Shown in pieces: positions 8,156 to 18,384 of a stretch of 64,000 nucleotides of DNA; the first letter of the stretch is position 1; every line of letters starts with the position of its first letter. This stretch comes from Photobacterium profundum (lineage in GTDB: Bacteria > Pseudomonadota > Gammaproteobacteria > Enterobacterales > Vibrionaceae), in assembly GCF_003026285.1 (NCBI RefSeq), contig NZ_PYOD01000004.1, forward strand, positions 1 through 64,000, written 5' to 3'. The notes under the pieces are model-generated. The model saw only the letters and a list, made by a program, of their open reading frames with translations, was not told where the DNA came from and made no database searches. Position numbers and translations under genes: made by a program.

Positions 8156-9376
8156 TTATTCAGTGACGATTAAGTTACGCCCATTTGCTTTCGCTTTATA
8201 TAAACATTTATCTGCACGGCTAATAAGATCATGCACGTTACTGTCTGCGTTGACGACCCCAGCACTAATTGTATAGCTAATTTGATTATTGAGGATATTG
8301 AGTTGGCTGTCTGCAATGTCATTTTTTAGCGCTTCAAGGCGTTGGTTGAACACTGTTGGTGAGTTGCCATAAAGTATGCAGAATTCTTCGCCACCAAATC
8401 GTGCGACAAGGGCATCTGAAAAGTAATTTTTTAATGTGTTAGCAAATTCAATCAAAACCATATCGCCAATGTGGTGGCCATGAGTATCGTTGATTTTTTT
8501 AAAACTATCGATATCAAGTAATGCTAAACATCGAGGACTAGAATGGTTTTTTGACAATGGTTGGTCAAAGAAATAACGACGGTTCCACGTTTGGGTTAGA
8601 TAGTCTTTATTCGCCAGATGAAAAAGGTGACGCTCAGAATCTAGAATGTTTAAGGTACTGTGTAAACGACAATAGAATTCTTCTTGATTAAATGGCTTGG
8701 TTAAAAAGTCATTTGCACCGGCTTTAAGAAACTTCGCGGTTAATGCTGCTTCATCACTGGCTGATAACCCTATTATAGCGACTTGTCCGGGGCGGTGATG
8801 TTTTCGTATTTCTTTAATCAGACTAACACCGTCACGTTCTGGCATTGAATAGTCGGTAATAATTAAACTAATATCTTTGTGTTGTTGGAATACTTCTAAT
8901 GCGTGCTCACCATTTTTAGCTTCAATCACTGTAAGATATTGGCGTTCAAGTAAACTGCGAATATAACGGCGAGCCGTCGTTGAATCATCAACAACAAGTA
9001 TTTTATGATCGCTGTTACTTTCTAGTCGCTTTAATATGGGAATGATCGACGCTATACAAGCTGGGCTATCTTTAGGAATATAATCAATAACCGTTTTTGC
9101 CAGTACTTTTTCGCGTGTCATTTCATCCATCAAAGCCGTGAGAACGATAACTTTAATATCGACAGATAAACAAACATCAATAATCTCACCATCTTGTCCA
9201 TCAGGTAGACAATAGTCAAGAATTGCGCATAGGAAGTCAGTTGTTTCATCAAGTATTCTTTCTGCTTCAGCGATAGTTTCGGCGAAGACTGGGAAAAAAC
9301 CCGACTTTCGAAGTTCTATTTCAATCGCTCTTCGAAAAGGGCGGCTATCTTCTACAACTAATATTTTTTGTTCCAT
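8156..9376 (-). CDS. Response regulator diguanylate cyclase, REC-REC-GGDEF
   Basis: The 406-residue cytosolic protein has two receiver domains (about 4-118, opening ILVVEDS and with acceptor Asp in ILDYCLPDG; about 124-240, opening ILVVDDS with acceptor Asp in IITDYSMPERDG and the switch Lys in LTKPF). A C-terminal GGDEF domain follows (about 245-406) with the active-site sequence RFGGEEF and the substrate-site stretch DIDSFKKINDTHGHHIGD. It should make cyclic di-GMP from GTP when phosphorylated by a partner kinase encoded elsewhere. No allosteric RxxD is obvious right before GGEEF. It resembles PleD in layout. It stands alone with no kinase next to it. Confidence 0.93.
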   Translation of the reverse strand: MEQKILVVEDSRPFRRAIEIELRKSGFFPVFAETIAEAERILDETTDFLCAILDYCLPDGQDGEIIDVCLSVDIKVIVLTALMDEMTREKVLAKTVIDYIPKDSPACIASIIPILKRLESNSDHKILVVDDSTTARRYIRSLLERQYLTVIEAKNGEHALEVFQQHKDISLIITDYSMPERDGVSLIKEIRKHHRPGQVAIIGLSASDEAALTAKFLKAGANDFLTKPFNQEEFYCRLHSTLNILDSERHLFHLANKDYLTQTWNRRYFFDQPLSKNHSSPRCLALLDIDSFKKINDTHGHHIGDMVLIEFANTLKNYFSDALVARFGGEEFCILYGNSPTVFNQRLEALKNDIADSQLNILNNQISYTISAGVVNADSNVHDLISRADKCLYKAKANGRNLIVTE

Positions 9377-9912
9377 TGTTACGGCAACCTTGAGGAGATT
9401 ATCTAATAGTTGAGTGATGTATCATTGCGTATTTTTAGGCGAAAGATTATGCGCTATTTTACAATGTGATACAAATAAAGATGTCAAAAAAAAGTTTATA
9501 AATGAAGGTGATAACTTAAAGGTGACTATTTATTGACGGTTTTAGTTATATGGAATGCCATTCATGCTTTGGTAAACAGTATGTTAAGCATTAATGTTAG
9601 TTTTTTGTTCTCAATCTGGTCTGTTTGTATGTCAATTGCTTGCCAGTGTTCATTGTTACTGATGGTGAGTATTGATATAAACCATATTAGTTATCATTCT
9701 GTTGTTATGTTTACAGCGAGTCTTTAAGTAAAATTAAGCAGAAGTGAGACGTAAAAATCTAAAGCAACGAAAGTTAAATACAGATGAATAGTTATCTTAT
9801 ATACCTAAACTACTTTGGATATAAATCTTCCCCCTTTGATGTTCCAAAAATGAAGATTCAAAGGGGGAGTGTTGTACTTAGCTCATGAATTTGGCAGTAA
9901 TAATTTTATGGC
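9377..9912. other. Intergenic stretch, no convincing gene
   Basis: About 536 bases of AT-rich DNA between two leftward genes. It contains the promoter side of the diguanylate cyclase and, at its right end, the terminator of the AsmA-like gene. A 64-codon frame from a TTG at 9533 has no ribosome binding site and unlikely composition and was not accepted. Confidence 0.6.
9829..9868 (-). terminator. Terminator of the AsmA-like gene
   Basis: TCCCCCTTTGA (9829-9839) and TCAAAGGGGGA (9858-9868) form a perfect 11-base stem with an 18-base loop, 45 bases beyond the stop of the leftward gene. The trailing U run is weak on the minus strand. Confidence 0.65.
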
Positions 9913-12900
9913 TTATGAACCTTGCCAAATCCGCTCACAGGTTTGACTACCATCTTGTTCAAGCGGTTTTTCGATTAACCAACGGATCGGTGATACAACG
10001 GGGCTTGTCGTAAAGCGAACTGAAGTTTCGAAAATAGCAGACCAAGGCACATCCAGAGCGAAGTCTTCAAACTTACCATGTACTTCTACTGGGGTTTGTA
10101 AACTGAATATTTGCGCCTTTTTTGACTTAGGGCTTAGGTATAAATCAAACGCGCGATCTGCATAGCTGGCATTAAACAAACCATTGACTTGAATGCGAGT
10201 GGTATCAAGCAGCAAGTTACGTTGAGTCATTGTTCCCTGTTTAATATCCATGCCCGCTGCAACGCAATTTAATACCGATGGGTCATCATTGGTAAAGTTG
10301 GGTAAAATGGCATCGGTTAAGCTGACAGCCCACAGATCGATTAAATTGGCTTCAAATGTTTTAGGCCAAGCAGCAAACCCAATGAATCCGTTCGCATTCT
10401 TCATCAGTGTATCTGGGGTGTTGGCGGTGCTTGTTAGGCTGAATTGCGTACTGATTTTACCGTGCATATCAGTATTCGGATCGAGTCGACGCGCAAGAAT
10501 GCCATAATCAAAATTGGTTACTTTACCCTGCAGGTTAATATCAAACATTTCTTGTTTGGCTTTCACTTCACCATGGATATTGATATCGCCACCGAGTAAT
10601 TTCACCTGCAATGGTTGCAGAGTGAATTGCCCTTGCTCTAGTTGCCAATATAGCTTGCCCGCGCCTAGCCAGTCAGCTCCTGACCGTACCTCATCGACAT
10701 CGAGTTTGAAGTTAGCGTTCACTATCTCTAAACCTTCAGGGCTAATAACGGGCACTACATCACTATCTTTGCTATTGATTGTCGTACTTTCAATAGATTG
10801 ATCTTCAGCTAACCATGCTTGCCAGCCTGTTGCCTTAAAGTCATTAATTTGGATAAATGGTGCATGCAAAGCGATATCAACAGAAGGACGATCTTGTCCT
10901 TTTATTGGCGGAATAATGTCACCTTTGCCCATTAATTTACTGTCACCCACTTGTACCATCATATCGCGCAGGTGGTAGCCAATATCATCCATCGACATTT
11001 GAGCTGCAAGCTTTATCGGGCCATAAGGGGGCAGTTCAACACCAGTAAAGAGGTTAAAGCGATCTAAGTTCGGTGTGTAAGCATCAAAAGCGAGATTTAA
11101 ACGTTTAATGTCCATTGGCAGGGTAACGCTAGAGCGCGCATTGAATGCCATATCACCCACATTAACCGTTAAATTAACGGGCATTGATTTTCGTCCGTCA
11201 TTGGCTTGTTTCAGTGACAGTGAATCCAATTTTATAGAAACTGCGCGTTCAGATGCTTGCCCTGCGATTTTGAGCTGTGTTGCATCATTAGGACCCGTAA
11301 TAAAGTGTCCATTATCAAGTGAAACATTAATGGCTTTTCCTGTGTAGACATCAGCGAGTTTAAGTTCGCCTCCCGACATTTTAGCTTCGATTTTGGCTTG
11401 TTCCATTAACTCGATAATCGTGCGGCCCGATAGGTCAATGGCAAGTTGGGCTGATTTAAGCTTCATGCCCAAATCATCGGTCACATCAAATTGTGACAGA
11501 ATACGGCCAATATCGGGGTTATTAACGCCAAGATTAAGCTGCGTACTGATGTTTGCATTATTCAAGTTAAACGCAATATCTCCGTTATAACGACTGCCGA
11601 CATAACTTACCTCAAAAGGTGAAGCTGGCATTTTTCCGTTTCGCACTTTTCCTGTGAAGTTCACGTTATCGACATGTTGATCTGCCCATGTCATTGTTTT
11701 TACGCTAAGTGATAAATCAGCATCTGCAATAACAAGGTCATTGCCTAATAACGGCACATCTAGATTCACGCCTTGTGTCGGTACTGCTTGTTCTACTTGG
11801 GGTAATTCATCATCGTTAATAAACTGACCAAATTGCGTGAAGTCCAATTGGTCAAATTGCATGTTAAGCACTAAAAATGGGTTTCTCTCTTGAGCTAACC
11901 ACTTGGCTTCAAATTGCCCTTTGGTGTTCATTAAAGATAAAGTGGGTATATCAAGGTTGATCCACTTATCTTGATAAGTCAGTTTACCGTTTAATGCAAT
12001 TTCACCATTTACGCTAGTTTGCGTACCTAGCCAAGGACTTAGCTTGCTAGCATCATCACCTTGAACTGTTAGGTTGAACCAACTGCCTTCTTGCCATTGA
12101 GTTCCGACTAATAAGCCTTGTGCTTTTACATCTAAAACTGAGCTATCGATATGTAATCGTGTTGACCAATCGCGACCATTAATTATGTCACCGAGCGTGC
12201 CAGCTCTAGCCGTTACATGGGTCGGAATCCCCATGAGCTCGCCTTGAATATCAGAGCTGAAAGGGCGATTCATTCCTGCTGCTAATTGGGCGGTATCAAT
12301 TGCAAATGTTGCTTGGCTGCCCCAGCCGACATTGGCATCATCAATTGAAAGTGCAACTTGGCTATTATCTAACCATTCTTGCAGTTTGGTGCCTTGAGTC
12401 GTGACCTTTAACTCAGACGATGTAAGGTGACCCGAGGCATAGGGGATACCCGTTAACCAGCCGGCAATTTCTCCTAGAGAAGAATCTTTTGCCCCCAGGG
12501 TAATATCGACATTCGATGTCCACTCTGTTGCATCAATCGTGGCATTACCGCGAAATGGAACATTGGCAATGTCTGCGGTCATTGGTGCTTGTAATTTTCC
12601 GTCGATCCCTTCGATATTTAGCGATAAATTGGCAACGTTTGTACCTAGTCCTTTAACTTCGCCAATATTTACGCCGACTTTGGTGGTGGTTTTCATTAGC
12701 CATTGGTCGAGTGCCCGCTGTAATGGTGACTGTTGTGGTGCAGCACCATAAGCCGACATCATCATTGGTTGGGGCTCTTCTGGTTGTAGCCATGGGCGTA
12801 AATCAATCAATGGAATATCGAGTTGCCCTTCAATGAAGTTATGACCGTCGGTGTATGGCACATCCAGCTTAACGTCAAGGTTGCCTTTGGCTTGGGTTAT

Positions 12901-13866
12901 CGGGCTTGTTAGGGTAAGGTCGGTAATCGCGAAATGATTCATAGAAGCAGTGACATCAGCGTTTACGCTAAGTGGTGCGATAGGTTTTACATCAAGCCCT
13001 AATAAATCTTCAATGGGGCGAGTATCTTGCCAATCGAGCTGTACTGTAGCGTGTGACTCGCCTTGTTGTAGCGGTACGATATTCGCGTCGATGTTAAGTT
13101 GTGCGCCTGCAAACTCTCCCTTCGCTTTCAGTAAACCCTGCTGCTCATTAATTAGGGTTTCCAGATCGCCTTCAAGGGTTAAATCATAATTTTGCCCCAT
13201 GGTGTGACCTTTTACATCAAGCTGCCATGTATCAGGTTTGGTCAGATTAAGGTTTTCTAAAAACAAGCCAATATATTGATTTTGAGTCTGATCTTCATAA
13301 GCTAATGTAATATTTTTCGCTGAAATACTGTCACTTAAACGTAATGAGAAAGGCAATCCGGAATTAGATGGGTCTTGGTTTTCATCATTGGTATTTAGGT
13401 TTACTGGTAAGGGCTGCTCATTAAATGCCCAATTTGTTAGGCCATCTGCAGTTTTAGCTAAATTCAGAGCGATATTTTCAAACTCAAGATGATCTATTTC
13501 CAAGGTGTTATTTAAAAGAGGTAACACTGATATTTTGGCTTCTAAGTAACCAGATGTCAGCATTGGTTGCCATGGAATAGCCTCAATATTTCCTATCATT
13601 ACTCCTTCAAGCCGAATTGCTGGGCTGAATGAGATCTCAAGTTCGATATCGCCTGCTATTTCAGCGTCGCGGTGAAGGTTATTTGTTAGCCACTGATTTA
13701 TATAAGTACGGTGTGGCGCGAGATCTAAATTAACGCCGTAACTTAATACGCCCGTTATTAGGATTACTGGACTTAAAAGGCCAATCGAGGCCCATTTGGC
13801 AATTTTTTTTAATCGGCGAGGCTTAATTGAAGGCGAAGCGTCTGTTTGTGAATGCGGTTGAGTCAT
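9913..13866 (-). CDS. Very large AsmA-family envelope protein
   Basis: The 1317-residue protein begins with a basic cytoplasmic tail and one membrane helix (about 27-47, IGLLSPVILITGVLSYGV), followed by a long, beta-rich periplasmic part. The start after the helix (GDIELEISFSPAIRLEGVMI) is the hallmark of the AsmA N-terminal domain, and a second AsmA-like block sits near the C-terminus. AsmA-like proteins (AsmA, YhjG, YhdP, TamB) are thought to bridge inner and outer membrane and carry phospholipids. The length is like YhdP or TamB, but the sequence opening is AsmA/YhjG-like. No partner such as TamA is next to it. ATG 13866 follows an A/T-rich leader without a strong ribosome site. Confidence 0.82.
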   Translation of the reverse strand: MTQPHSQTDASPSIKPRRLKKIAKWASIGLLSPVILITGVLSYGVNLDLAPHRTYINQWLTNNLHRDAEIAGDIELEISFSPAIRLEGVMIGNIEAIPWQPMLTSGYLEAKISVLPLLNNTLEIDHLEFENIALNLAKTADGLTNWAFNEQPLPVNLNTNDENQDPSNSGLPFSLRLSDSISAKNITLAYEDQTQNQYIGLFLENLNLTKPDTWQLDVKGHTMGQNYDLTLEGDLETLINEQQGLLKAKGEFAGAQLNIDANIVPLQQGESHATVQLDWQDTRPIEDLLGLDVKPIAPLSVNADVTASMNHFAITDLTLTSPITQAKGNLDVKLDVPYTDGHNFIEGQLDIPLIDLRPWLQPEEPQPMMMSAYGAAPQQSPLQRALDQWLMKTTTKVGVNIGEVKGLGTNVANLSLNIEGIDGKLQAPMTADIANVPFRGNATIDATEWTSNVDITLGAKDSSLGEIAGWLTGIPYASGHLTSSELKVTTQGTKLQEWLDNSQVALSIDDANVGWGSQATFAIDTAQLAAGMNRPFSSDIQGELMGIPTHVTARAGTLGDIINGRDWSTRLHIDSSVLDVKAQGLLVGTQWQEGSWFNLTVQGDDASKLSPWLGTQTSVNGEIALNGKLTYQDKWINLDIPTLSLMNTKGQFEAKWLAQERNPFLVLNMQFDQLDFTQFGQFINDDELPQVEQAVPTQGVNLDVPLLGNDLVIADADLSLSVKTMTWADQHVDNVNFTGKVRNGKMPASPFEVSYVGSRYNGDIAFNLNNANISTQLNLGVNNPDIGRILSQFDVTDDLGMKLKSAQLAIDLSGRTIIELMEQAKIEAKMSGGELKLADVYTGKAINVSLDNGHFITGPNDATQLKIAGQASERAVSIKLDSLSLKQANDGRKSMPVNLTVNVGDMAFNARSSVTLPMDIKRLNLAFDAYTPNLDRFNLFTGVELPPYGPIKLAAQMSMDDIGYHLRDMMVQVGDSKLMGKGDIIPPIKGQDRPSVDIALHAPFIQINDFKATGWQAWLAEDQSIESTTINSKDSDVVPVISPEGLEIVNANFKLDVDEVRSGADWLGAGKLYWQLEQGQFTLQPLQVKLLGGDINIHGEVKAKQEMFDINLQGKVTNFDYGILARRLDPNTDMHGKISTQFSLTSTANTPDTLMKNANGFIGFAAWPKTFEANLIDLWAVSLTDAILPNFTNDDPSVLNCVAAGMDIKQGTMTQRNLLLDTTRIQVNGLFNASYADRAFDLYLSPKSKKAQIFSLQTPVEVHGKFEDFALDVPWSAIFETSVRFTTSPVVSPIRWLIEKPLEQDGSQTCERIWQGS

Positions 13867-14144
13867 AAATTAAGCGCTTTAAATGTCCAGGATAAATAAT
13901 AAATTGGATGATGTTTTATTGCTTAAGATACCATGAATAAGGGCTCTACAGATATGAGTTGACCATAAAATGACAGTATTCGTAACCAGTCTTAATAAAG
14001 GCAATGTAGTATCTCGGTGGCATATTTGTCTTAGATTACCCTGTAAAGCAGTACATGAAGGGGATTGATATAGAATATGCGAGTTGTTGCTAAATATAAA
14101 ATTCCCTATTATCTAACGCTACATACCGATATTGAGCCAATGCC

Positions 14145-15056
14145 ATGAAAATTGATTTAACCAATTTGATTACCGAAAGCCGTAATGCAGCCAGCCAGCA
14201 CATCGATACTTTATCAACCATCGATATGTTGAAAGTGATCAATGATGAAGATAAAAAAGTGGCATTAGCGGTTGAACAAACATTACCAGAAATTAGCCAA
14301 GTGGTAGATGCCATCACTGAGGCATTTAAAAACGGTGGACGTTTAATTTATACCGGTGCTGGTACATCTGGTCGTCTGGGTATTTTAGACGCAAGTGAGT
14401 GCCCACCGACTTATGGTTCTAAACCTGAACAAGTTATTGGTCTTATTGCGGGGGGGCATACTGCTATTTTACGTGCTGTAGAAAATGCAGAAGATAACCG
14501 TGAGCTGGGTGAAAGTGATTTAAAAGATCTTAATTTTAATGAAAAAGATGTGCTTGTCGGAATAGCGGCAAGTGGACGTACTCCTTATGTTTTAGGGGCG
14601 ATGGCGTATGCCAAATCGGTGAATGCTACCGTTGCTTGTATTAGTTGTAACCCTAACAGCCCCATGACAGAAGCTGCTGATATTAGTATTATCCCTGTTG
14701 TGGGTGCAGAGGTGGTAACGGGCTCATCCCGCATGAAAGCGGGTACTGCGCAGAAATTGGTGCTGAATATGCTGACGACGGGCGCAATGATTCGCTCGGG
14801 TAAAGTGTTCGGTAATTTGATGGTCGATGTTGAAGCCACCAATGCCAAGTTGGTTGAACGTCAGAAGAAGATTGTTATTGAAGCAAGCGACTGCAGCCGA
14901 GAAGAAGCAGAAAGTGCATTAGCGGCATGTAACGGACATTGCAAAACAGCAATCGTAATGGTGTTGGCACAGTTAAGTGCAGAAGAGGCAAAGCAGTTAT
15001 TGGATAATAATAAAGGCTTTATTCGTGCTGCGATTGCGGTAGAAAAAGATGCTTAA
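14145..15056 (+). CDS. murQ: N-acetylmuramic acid 6-phosphate etherase
   Basis: This 303-residue enzyme of the SIS fold has the sugar-phosphate loop GAGTSGRLG (71-79), followed by the catalytic Glu in [10 protein letters not shown] (about 85), and the conserved [12 protein letters not shown] later. MurQ splits D-lactate from MurNAc-6-phosphate to give GlcNAc-6-phosphate during peptidoglycan recycling. Length and motifs match the family throughout. Unlike many enterobacteria, no murP transporter or murR regulator is adjacent, so the substrate probably arrives through AnmK or a transporter elsewhere. ATG 14145 opens MKIDLTNL as usual for the family. Confidence 0.96.
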   Translation: MKIDLTNLITESRNAASQHIDTLSTIDMLKVINDEDKKVALAVEQTLPEISQVVDAITEAFKNGGRLIYTGAGTSGRLGILDASECPPTYGSKPEQVIGLIAGGHTAILRAVENAEDNRELGESDLKDLNFNEKDVLVGIAASGRTPYVLGAMAYAKSVNATVACISCNPNSPMTEAADISIIPVVGAEVVTGSSRMKAGTAQKLVLNMLTTGAMIRSGKVFGNLMVDVEATNAKLVERQKKIVIEASDCSREEAESALAACNGHCKTAIVMVLAQLSAEEAKQLLDNNKGFIRAAIAVEKDA

Positions 15057-15143
15057 AAGATGCCTAAAAGTTAAGGTGTAAAAAATATTATTGGTTTACC
15101 CCATGCCTATCTTTTCGAGCAGGCTTCCTGATAATAAATTAAC

Positions 15144-15172
15144 AGGTCTATCATCTCGGATAGACCTATTTT
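15144..15172. terminator. Bidirectional terminator between convergent genes
   Basis: AGGTCTATC (15144-15152) pairs perfectly with GATAGACCT (15159-15167) around a six-base loop and is followed by ATTTT. It lies between murQ and the decarboxylase, which face each other. Confidence 0.75.
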
Positions 15173-15199
15173 ACGTTAGCCTAACCACTCAAGGTAGTT

Positions 15200-16651
15200 T
15201 CAGACTGCATGTTCTTTTTGCTGAACCTTCTCCAGTTCCATATGATAGATTTCAATGATTTTTTCTGCAGAGGCATCAATGTCTTGTGCTGTGGTATGGC
15301 AGCTCAAAACAGAGAACAGCATAGTTTTTAGCCCTTTGTAGCCAGACGTCGAGGGGTAACAAAAACCATCTTGCTGCAGTTGGTGAACAATACGGGCGGT
15401 CAGCTGATCGCGAAATGCGTCATCTCCCTTACCAAACTGAGCAGAGAAACGGTTTGATACCACATCATTGAGAATGGTGATGCCATCAACATTACGAAGT
15501 TTATCAGCCATTCGTTTGGCTAATGTGCAGCAGTTATCTAAATGGACTTGAATACCTTCTTTACCCAGCGATTTGATCGTGGCGTATACTGGTACTCCTC
15601 GAGCTCGACGAGAGGCAGATATACCAAAGTTAATGGCATTTCTATCCGGTTTTGCAATGGCGTCAGTGAGGTAATCTCCCATGTTACTCCCCCCCATAGC
15701 CTTCGCCAATAAACCTGCATCTTTTACTATCACCATGCCGCTGTCATAAGGCATGTTGAACCATTTATGACCGTCGGTATCCCATGAGTCCGCTTTCTCA
15801 ATCCCTTTTAATAAATGTTTTTGCGTATTACTTGCGGCCGACCACAAGCCAATAGCACCATCAATATGAAGCCAAGCATTCGGGTGGGCTTCAACACTCG
15901 ATGCAATTTCATCAAACGGGTCAAAAGCACCAGAATCGATACACCCAGCCTGAGCACAAACTAAGGTTGGCCCATCACATTCGGCTAGGATCGCTGGTAA
16001 TGTATCTGGAATAATTCGGAGGTTCTGATCGGTGGGAATCGTCTTGATGTCTTTAAGTCCAATGCCAATCATTGATAAAGCACGCTTAATAGTCGAATGA
16101 ATTTGATCACTCATTACGACATGAATACGGGGCGCGCCATATAAGCCATTCGCAGCAACATCCCAGCCCGCTTTTTCCAACAAGCTGTTACGTGCAGTGA
16201 TCAGTGCAGTGTAAATAGCTTCTTGAGCGCCAGAGGTAAAACCCACACCTGCGGTTTTCGGTAGGTTGAGCAGATCCAGCATCCACTCTGCAGCCGTTTC
16301 TTCAACAATGGATGTTGCGGGGCTTGATACGTAATAAGGTACATTCTGATCCCATGCGCTCACGAGCCAATCAGCCGCTAACGCAACAGGGAACGAGCCA
16401 CCAATTGCATAGCCAAAATAGCGAGGTCCACCTGAGCCGATCAATCCTTCTTCAACATCCGTGACCAATTTCTGAATCACTTGGTCTGGGGCTGTTCCTG
16501 TAATCGGCAGTGTTCCCCCTATTGCTTCTCGGAGACTCCCTGAACTTGACTGTTTATCAATTGGTCTTTCAGGCAAAGATTCTAGGTAATCGACTGCATG
16601 GTCTAATGAACTATTTAGTAATTGACGATATTGATTAAACTTATGGGACAT
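15200..16651 (-). CDS. PLP-dependent group II amino-acid decarboxylase family protein
   Basis: The 483-residue fold-type I PLP enzyme has the cofactor lysine at about 296 in DTDGHKWFNMPYDSG, the PLP-contact region GFTSGAQEAIYTAL (about 137-150) and the stacking-His region near SDQIHS. It belongs with glutamate, aromatic-amino-acid and related decarboxylases; the substrate is not evident. The start was set at 16651 rather than the longer frame beginning 16702, because AATGAGG precedes this ATG at good distance and MSHKFNQYR looks like a natural opening. It is divergent from the amidohydrolase gene and close to a transporter and a racemase, suggesting amino-acid or peptide catabolism. Some members of this branch catalyse oxidative deamination, which remains possible. 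Confidence 0.85.
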   Translation of the reverse strand: MSHKFNQYRQLLNSSLDHAVDYLESLPERPIDKQSSSGSLREAIGGTLPITGTAPDQVIQKLVTDVEEGLIGSGGPRYFGYAIGGSFPVALAADWLVSAWDQNVPYYVSSPATSIVEETAAEWMLDLLNLPKTAGVGFTSGAQEAIYTALITARNSLLEKAGWDVAANGLYGAPRIHVVMSDQIHSTIKRALSMIGIGLKDIKTIPTDQNLRIIPDTLPAILAECDGPTLVCAQAGCIDSGAFDPFDEIASSVEAHPNAWLHIDGAIGLWSAASNTQKHLLKGIEKADSWDTDGHKWFNMPYDSGMVIVKDAGLLAKAMGGSNMGDYLTDAIAKPDRNAINFGISASRRARGVPVYATIKSLGKEGIQVHLDNCCTLAKRMADKLRNVDGITILNDVVSNRFSAQFGKGDDAFRDQLTARIVHQLQQDGFCYPSTSGYKGLKTMLFSVLSCHTTAQDIDASAEKIIEIYHMELEKVQQKEHAV

Positions 16652-17008
16652 AATAAACCTCATTAAAATAACTGAACGACCCCTATAAATTACCCTTGTC
16701 ACAGATAACTTCTTACCAATTCACGCCACTTGGTGATGTCAGTACAGATTGTGTCGCATCTTGGAATAGAAAGGCATTGGCAGAACGTAGCGTTATTCTT
16801 GATCACTCTACATTGAACTGATGGGCACAAAAGTATGGGCCACAACTGAAACCTCGAACTCTCGAGAAAAGTGCCTGTAATAAAAAAGATGTCACGATAC
16901 TTCCCTGTGTGTTGTTGGCGCAAAATGATAAATACCGCCTTAAATAAACCGATAAATTGACTTCGTAAGCAAGACATTATGAATGTGAATATTATTAAGG
17001 GCACAATT
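16652..17008. other. Divergent promoter region
   Basis: About 357 bases separate the decarboxylase from the amidohydrolase. It must hold both promoters. An open frame on the minus strand (16699-17004) resembles nothing I know and overlaps both upstream regions. A short palindrome TCGAACTCTCGAG (about 16854-16866) is the only structure noticed. Confidence 0.45.
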
Positions 17009-18271
17009 ATGATTTTAATTAAAAATGCGAATCTATTTAACGGTACAGATGAAAAGTTAATTCAAAATGTGAATGTAGTTATTGAAAATAATATTGTCAT
17101 AAAAATCACCAAGGATGCTGTTGACGAGAGCACTATCGAGAAAGTGATTGATGCGAATGGTCATACGGTAATGCCCGGTCTGATTGATGCTCACGTTCAC
17201 ATTACGTTATCTGAAGCGCCACATATTCTAGATACCATGACGACGGAAGAGATTGCAATACGTTCGGCAAAAGTGGCAGAAGGGATGTTGATGCGTGGCT
17301 TTACGTCTGTTCGTGATGTTGCGGGTAATACGACAGGTCTTAAAGTGTCTATCGATAATGGTTATGCGACAGGCCCTCGAATTTTCCCATCTCAAGCTGC
17401 AATTTCTCAAACATCAGGACACTCAGATTACCGTCAGAATCGTGGACAGAAGCGTTTTAATAACCATGAAGATTCTCCATTGATGAAGACGGGGGCATTT
17501 ACGATTGCAGATGGTCGTGCCGAGGTGCTAAAGGCCGTGCGTGAGCAGCTGTTTATGGGGGCATCCCAAATTAAAATTATGGCGGGTGGTGGTGCCTCAT
17601 CAATTTTTGATCCACTCGATACGCTTCAATATACCTTAGATGAATTGAAAGCGGCGGTTGAAGCTGCATCAGACTACGGTACTTACGTGGCGGCACACAT
17701 CCATACAACAGATGCGATGAAAAGAGCGGCAGAAGCGGGCATTATGTCATTTGAGCATGCCACAATTATGGATGAAGATGTTGCTCAAACGATTAAAGAT
17801 AAAGGTATTTTTGTTATCCCGTCATACTTTACCTCATCACTCATTGCTGAGCGTAAAATTCCTCTAGGTTCAGAAGTGTTGTATCAGAAAACAGAGCGTG
17901 TTGGAAAAGCCATGTTACGTTCTGCAGAACTGATAAAAAAGTATGAGATAGAGAATATTTGTTACGGTACAGACTGCGTTGGTACATTGAATGTTCATGC
18001 AACCCAATCAAGTGAGCTAGAAGCCATCGAGAAAGTGTTCGATTCTTTAACGGCGCTGAAAATGGCAACGTCGAACTGTGGGCGCTTGTTTGAACTATCG
18101 ACATACCAACATCCTTATCAAGAAGGCAAAATTGGTCAATTGGTAGAAGGGGCCTACGCCGATCTGTTGATTATTGATGGTAATCCGTTAGAAGGCGTTG
18201 CATGTGTAGTGAACCCTGAAACGCAGAAAGTTATCATGAAAGATGGCGTAATGTATAAAAACGCCTTTTAA
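17009..18271 (+). CDS. Metal-dependent amidohydrolase (imidazolonepropionase/prolidase-like)
   Basis: The 420-residue amidohydrolase-superfamily protein shows the metal ligands in order: HVH (62-64, in GLIDAHVHI), a lysine (about 189, in IKIMAGGG), His about 230 (AAHIHTTDA), His about 250 (SFEHAT) and the catalytic Asp in YGTDCVG. Such enzymes with this layout hydrolyse Xaa-Pro or Xaa-Arg dipeptides or cyclic amides. The start at 17009 is supported by AAGGG seven bases upstream; a longer frame from 16979 lacks one. It is transcribed away from the decarboxylase and towards the YfcC-type transporter. The metal set is complete, so it should be active; the substrate is open. Confidence 0.88.
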   Translation: MILIKNANLFNGTDEKLIQNVNVVIENNIVIKITKDAVDESTIEKVIDANGHTVMPGLIDAHVHITLSEAPHILDTMTTEEIAIRSAKVAEGMLMRGFTSVRDVAGNTTGLKVSIDNGYATGPRIFPSQAAISQTSGHSDYRQNRGQKRFNNHEDSPLMKTGAFTIADGRAEVLKAVREQLFMGASQIKIMAGGGASSIFDPLDTLQYTLDELKAAVEAASDYGTYVAAHIHTTDAMKRAAEAGIMSFEHATIMDEDVAQTIKDKGIFVIPSYFTSSLIAERKIPLGSEVLYQKTERVGKAMLRSAELIKKYEIENICYGTDCVGTLNVHATQSSELEAIEKVFDSLTALKMATSNCGRLFELSTYQHPYQEGKIGQLVEGAYADLLIIDGNPLEGVACVVNPETQKVIMKDGVMYKNAF

Positions 18272-18317
18272 CAAGCGCAACAATCCTAAATATTTATCTG
18301 TTTAGGTTCGCTAGCAA

Positions 18318-18358
18318 ACACACTTCCCCAGTAACTAATATCTATCAGGGAAGTGTGT
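18318..18358. terminator. Bidirectional hairpin between convergent genes
   Basis: ACACACTTCCC (18318-18328) and GGGAAGTGTGT (18348-18358) form a perfect 11-base stem between the amidohydrolase and transporter stop codons. Confidence 0.7.
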
Positions 18359-18384
18359 TGCTATTAACGAGTAGCTAATAACAA

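Noticed and set aside
9533-9727. 64-codon open frame
   Set aside because: TTG start without ribosome site, hydrophobic and Ser/Cys-rich by composition, no resemblance to a protein.
16699-17004. 101-codon frame on the minus strand
   Set aside because: Covers the whole divergent promoter region, has no ribosome site and an implausible Cys-rich composition.
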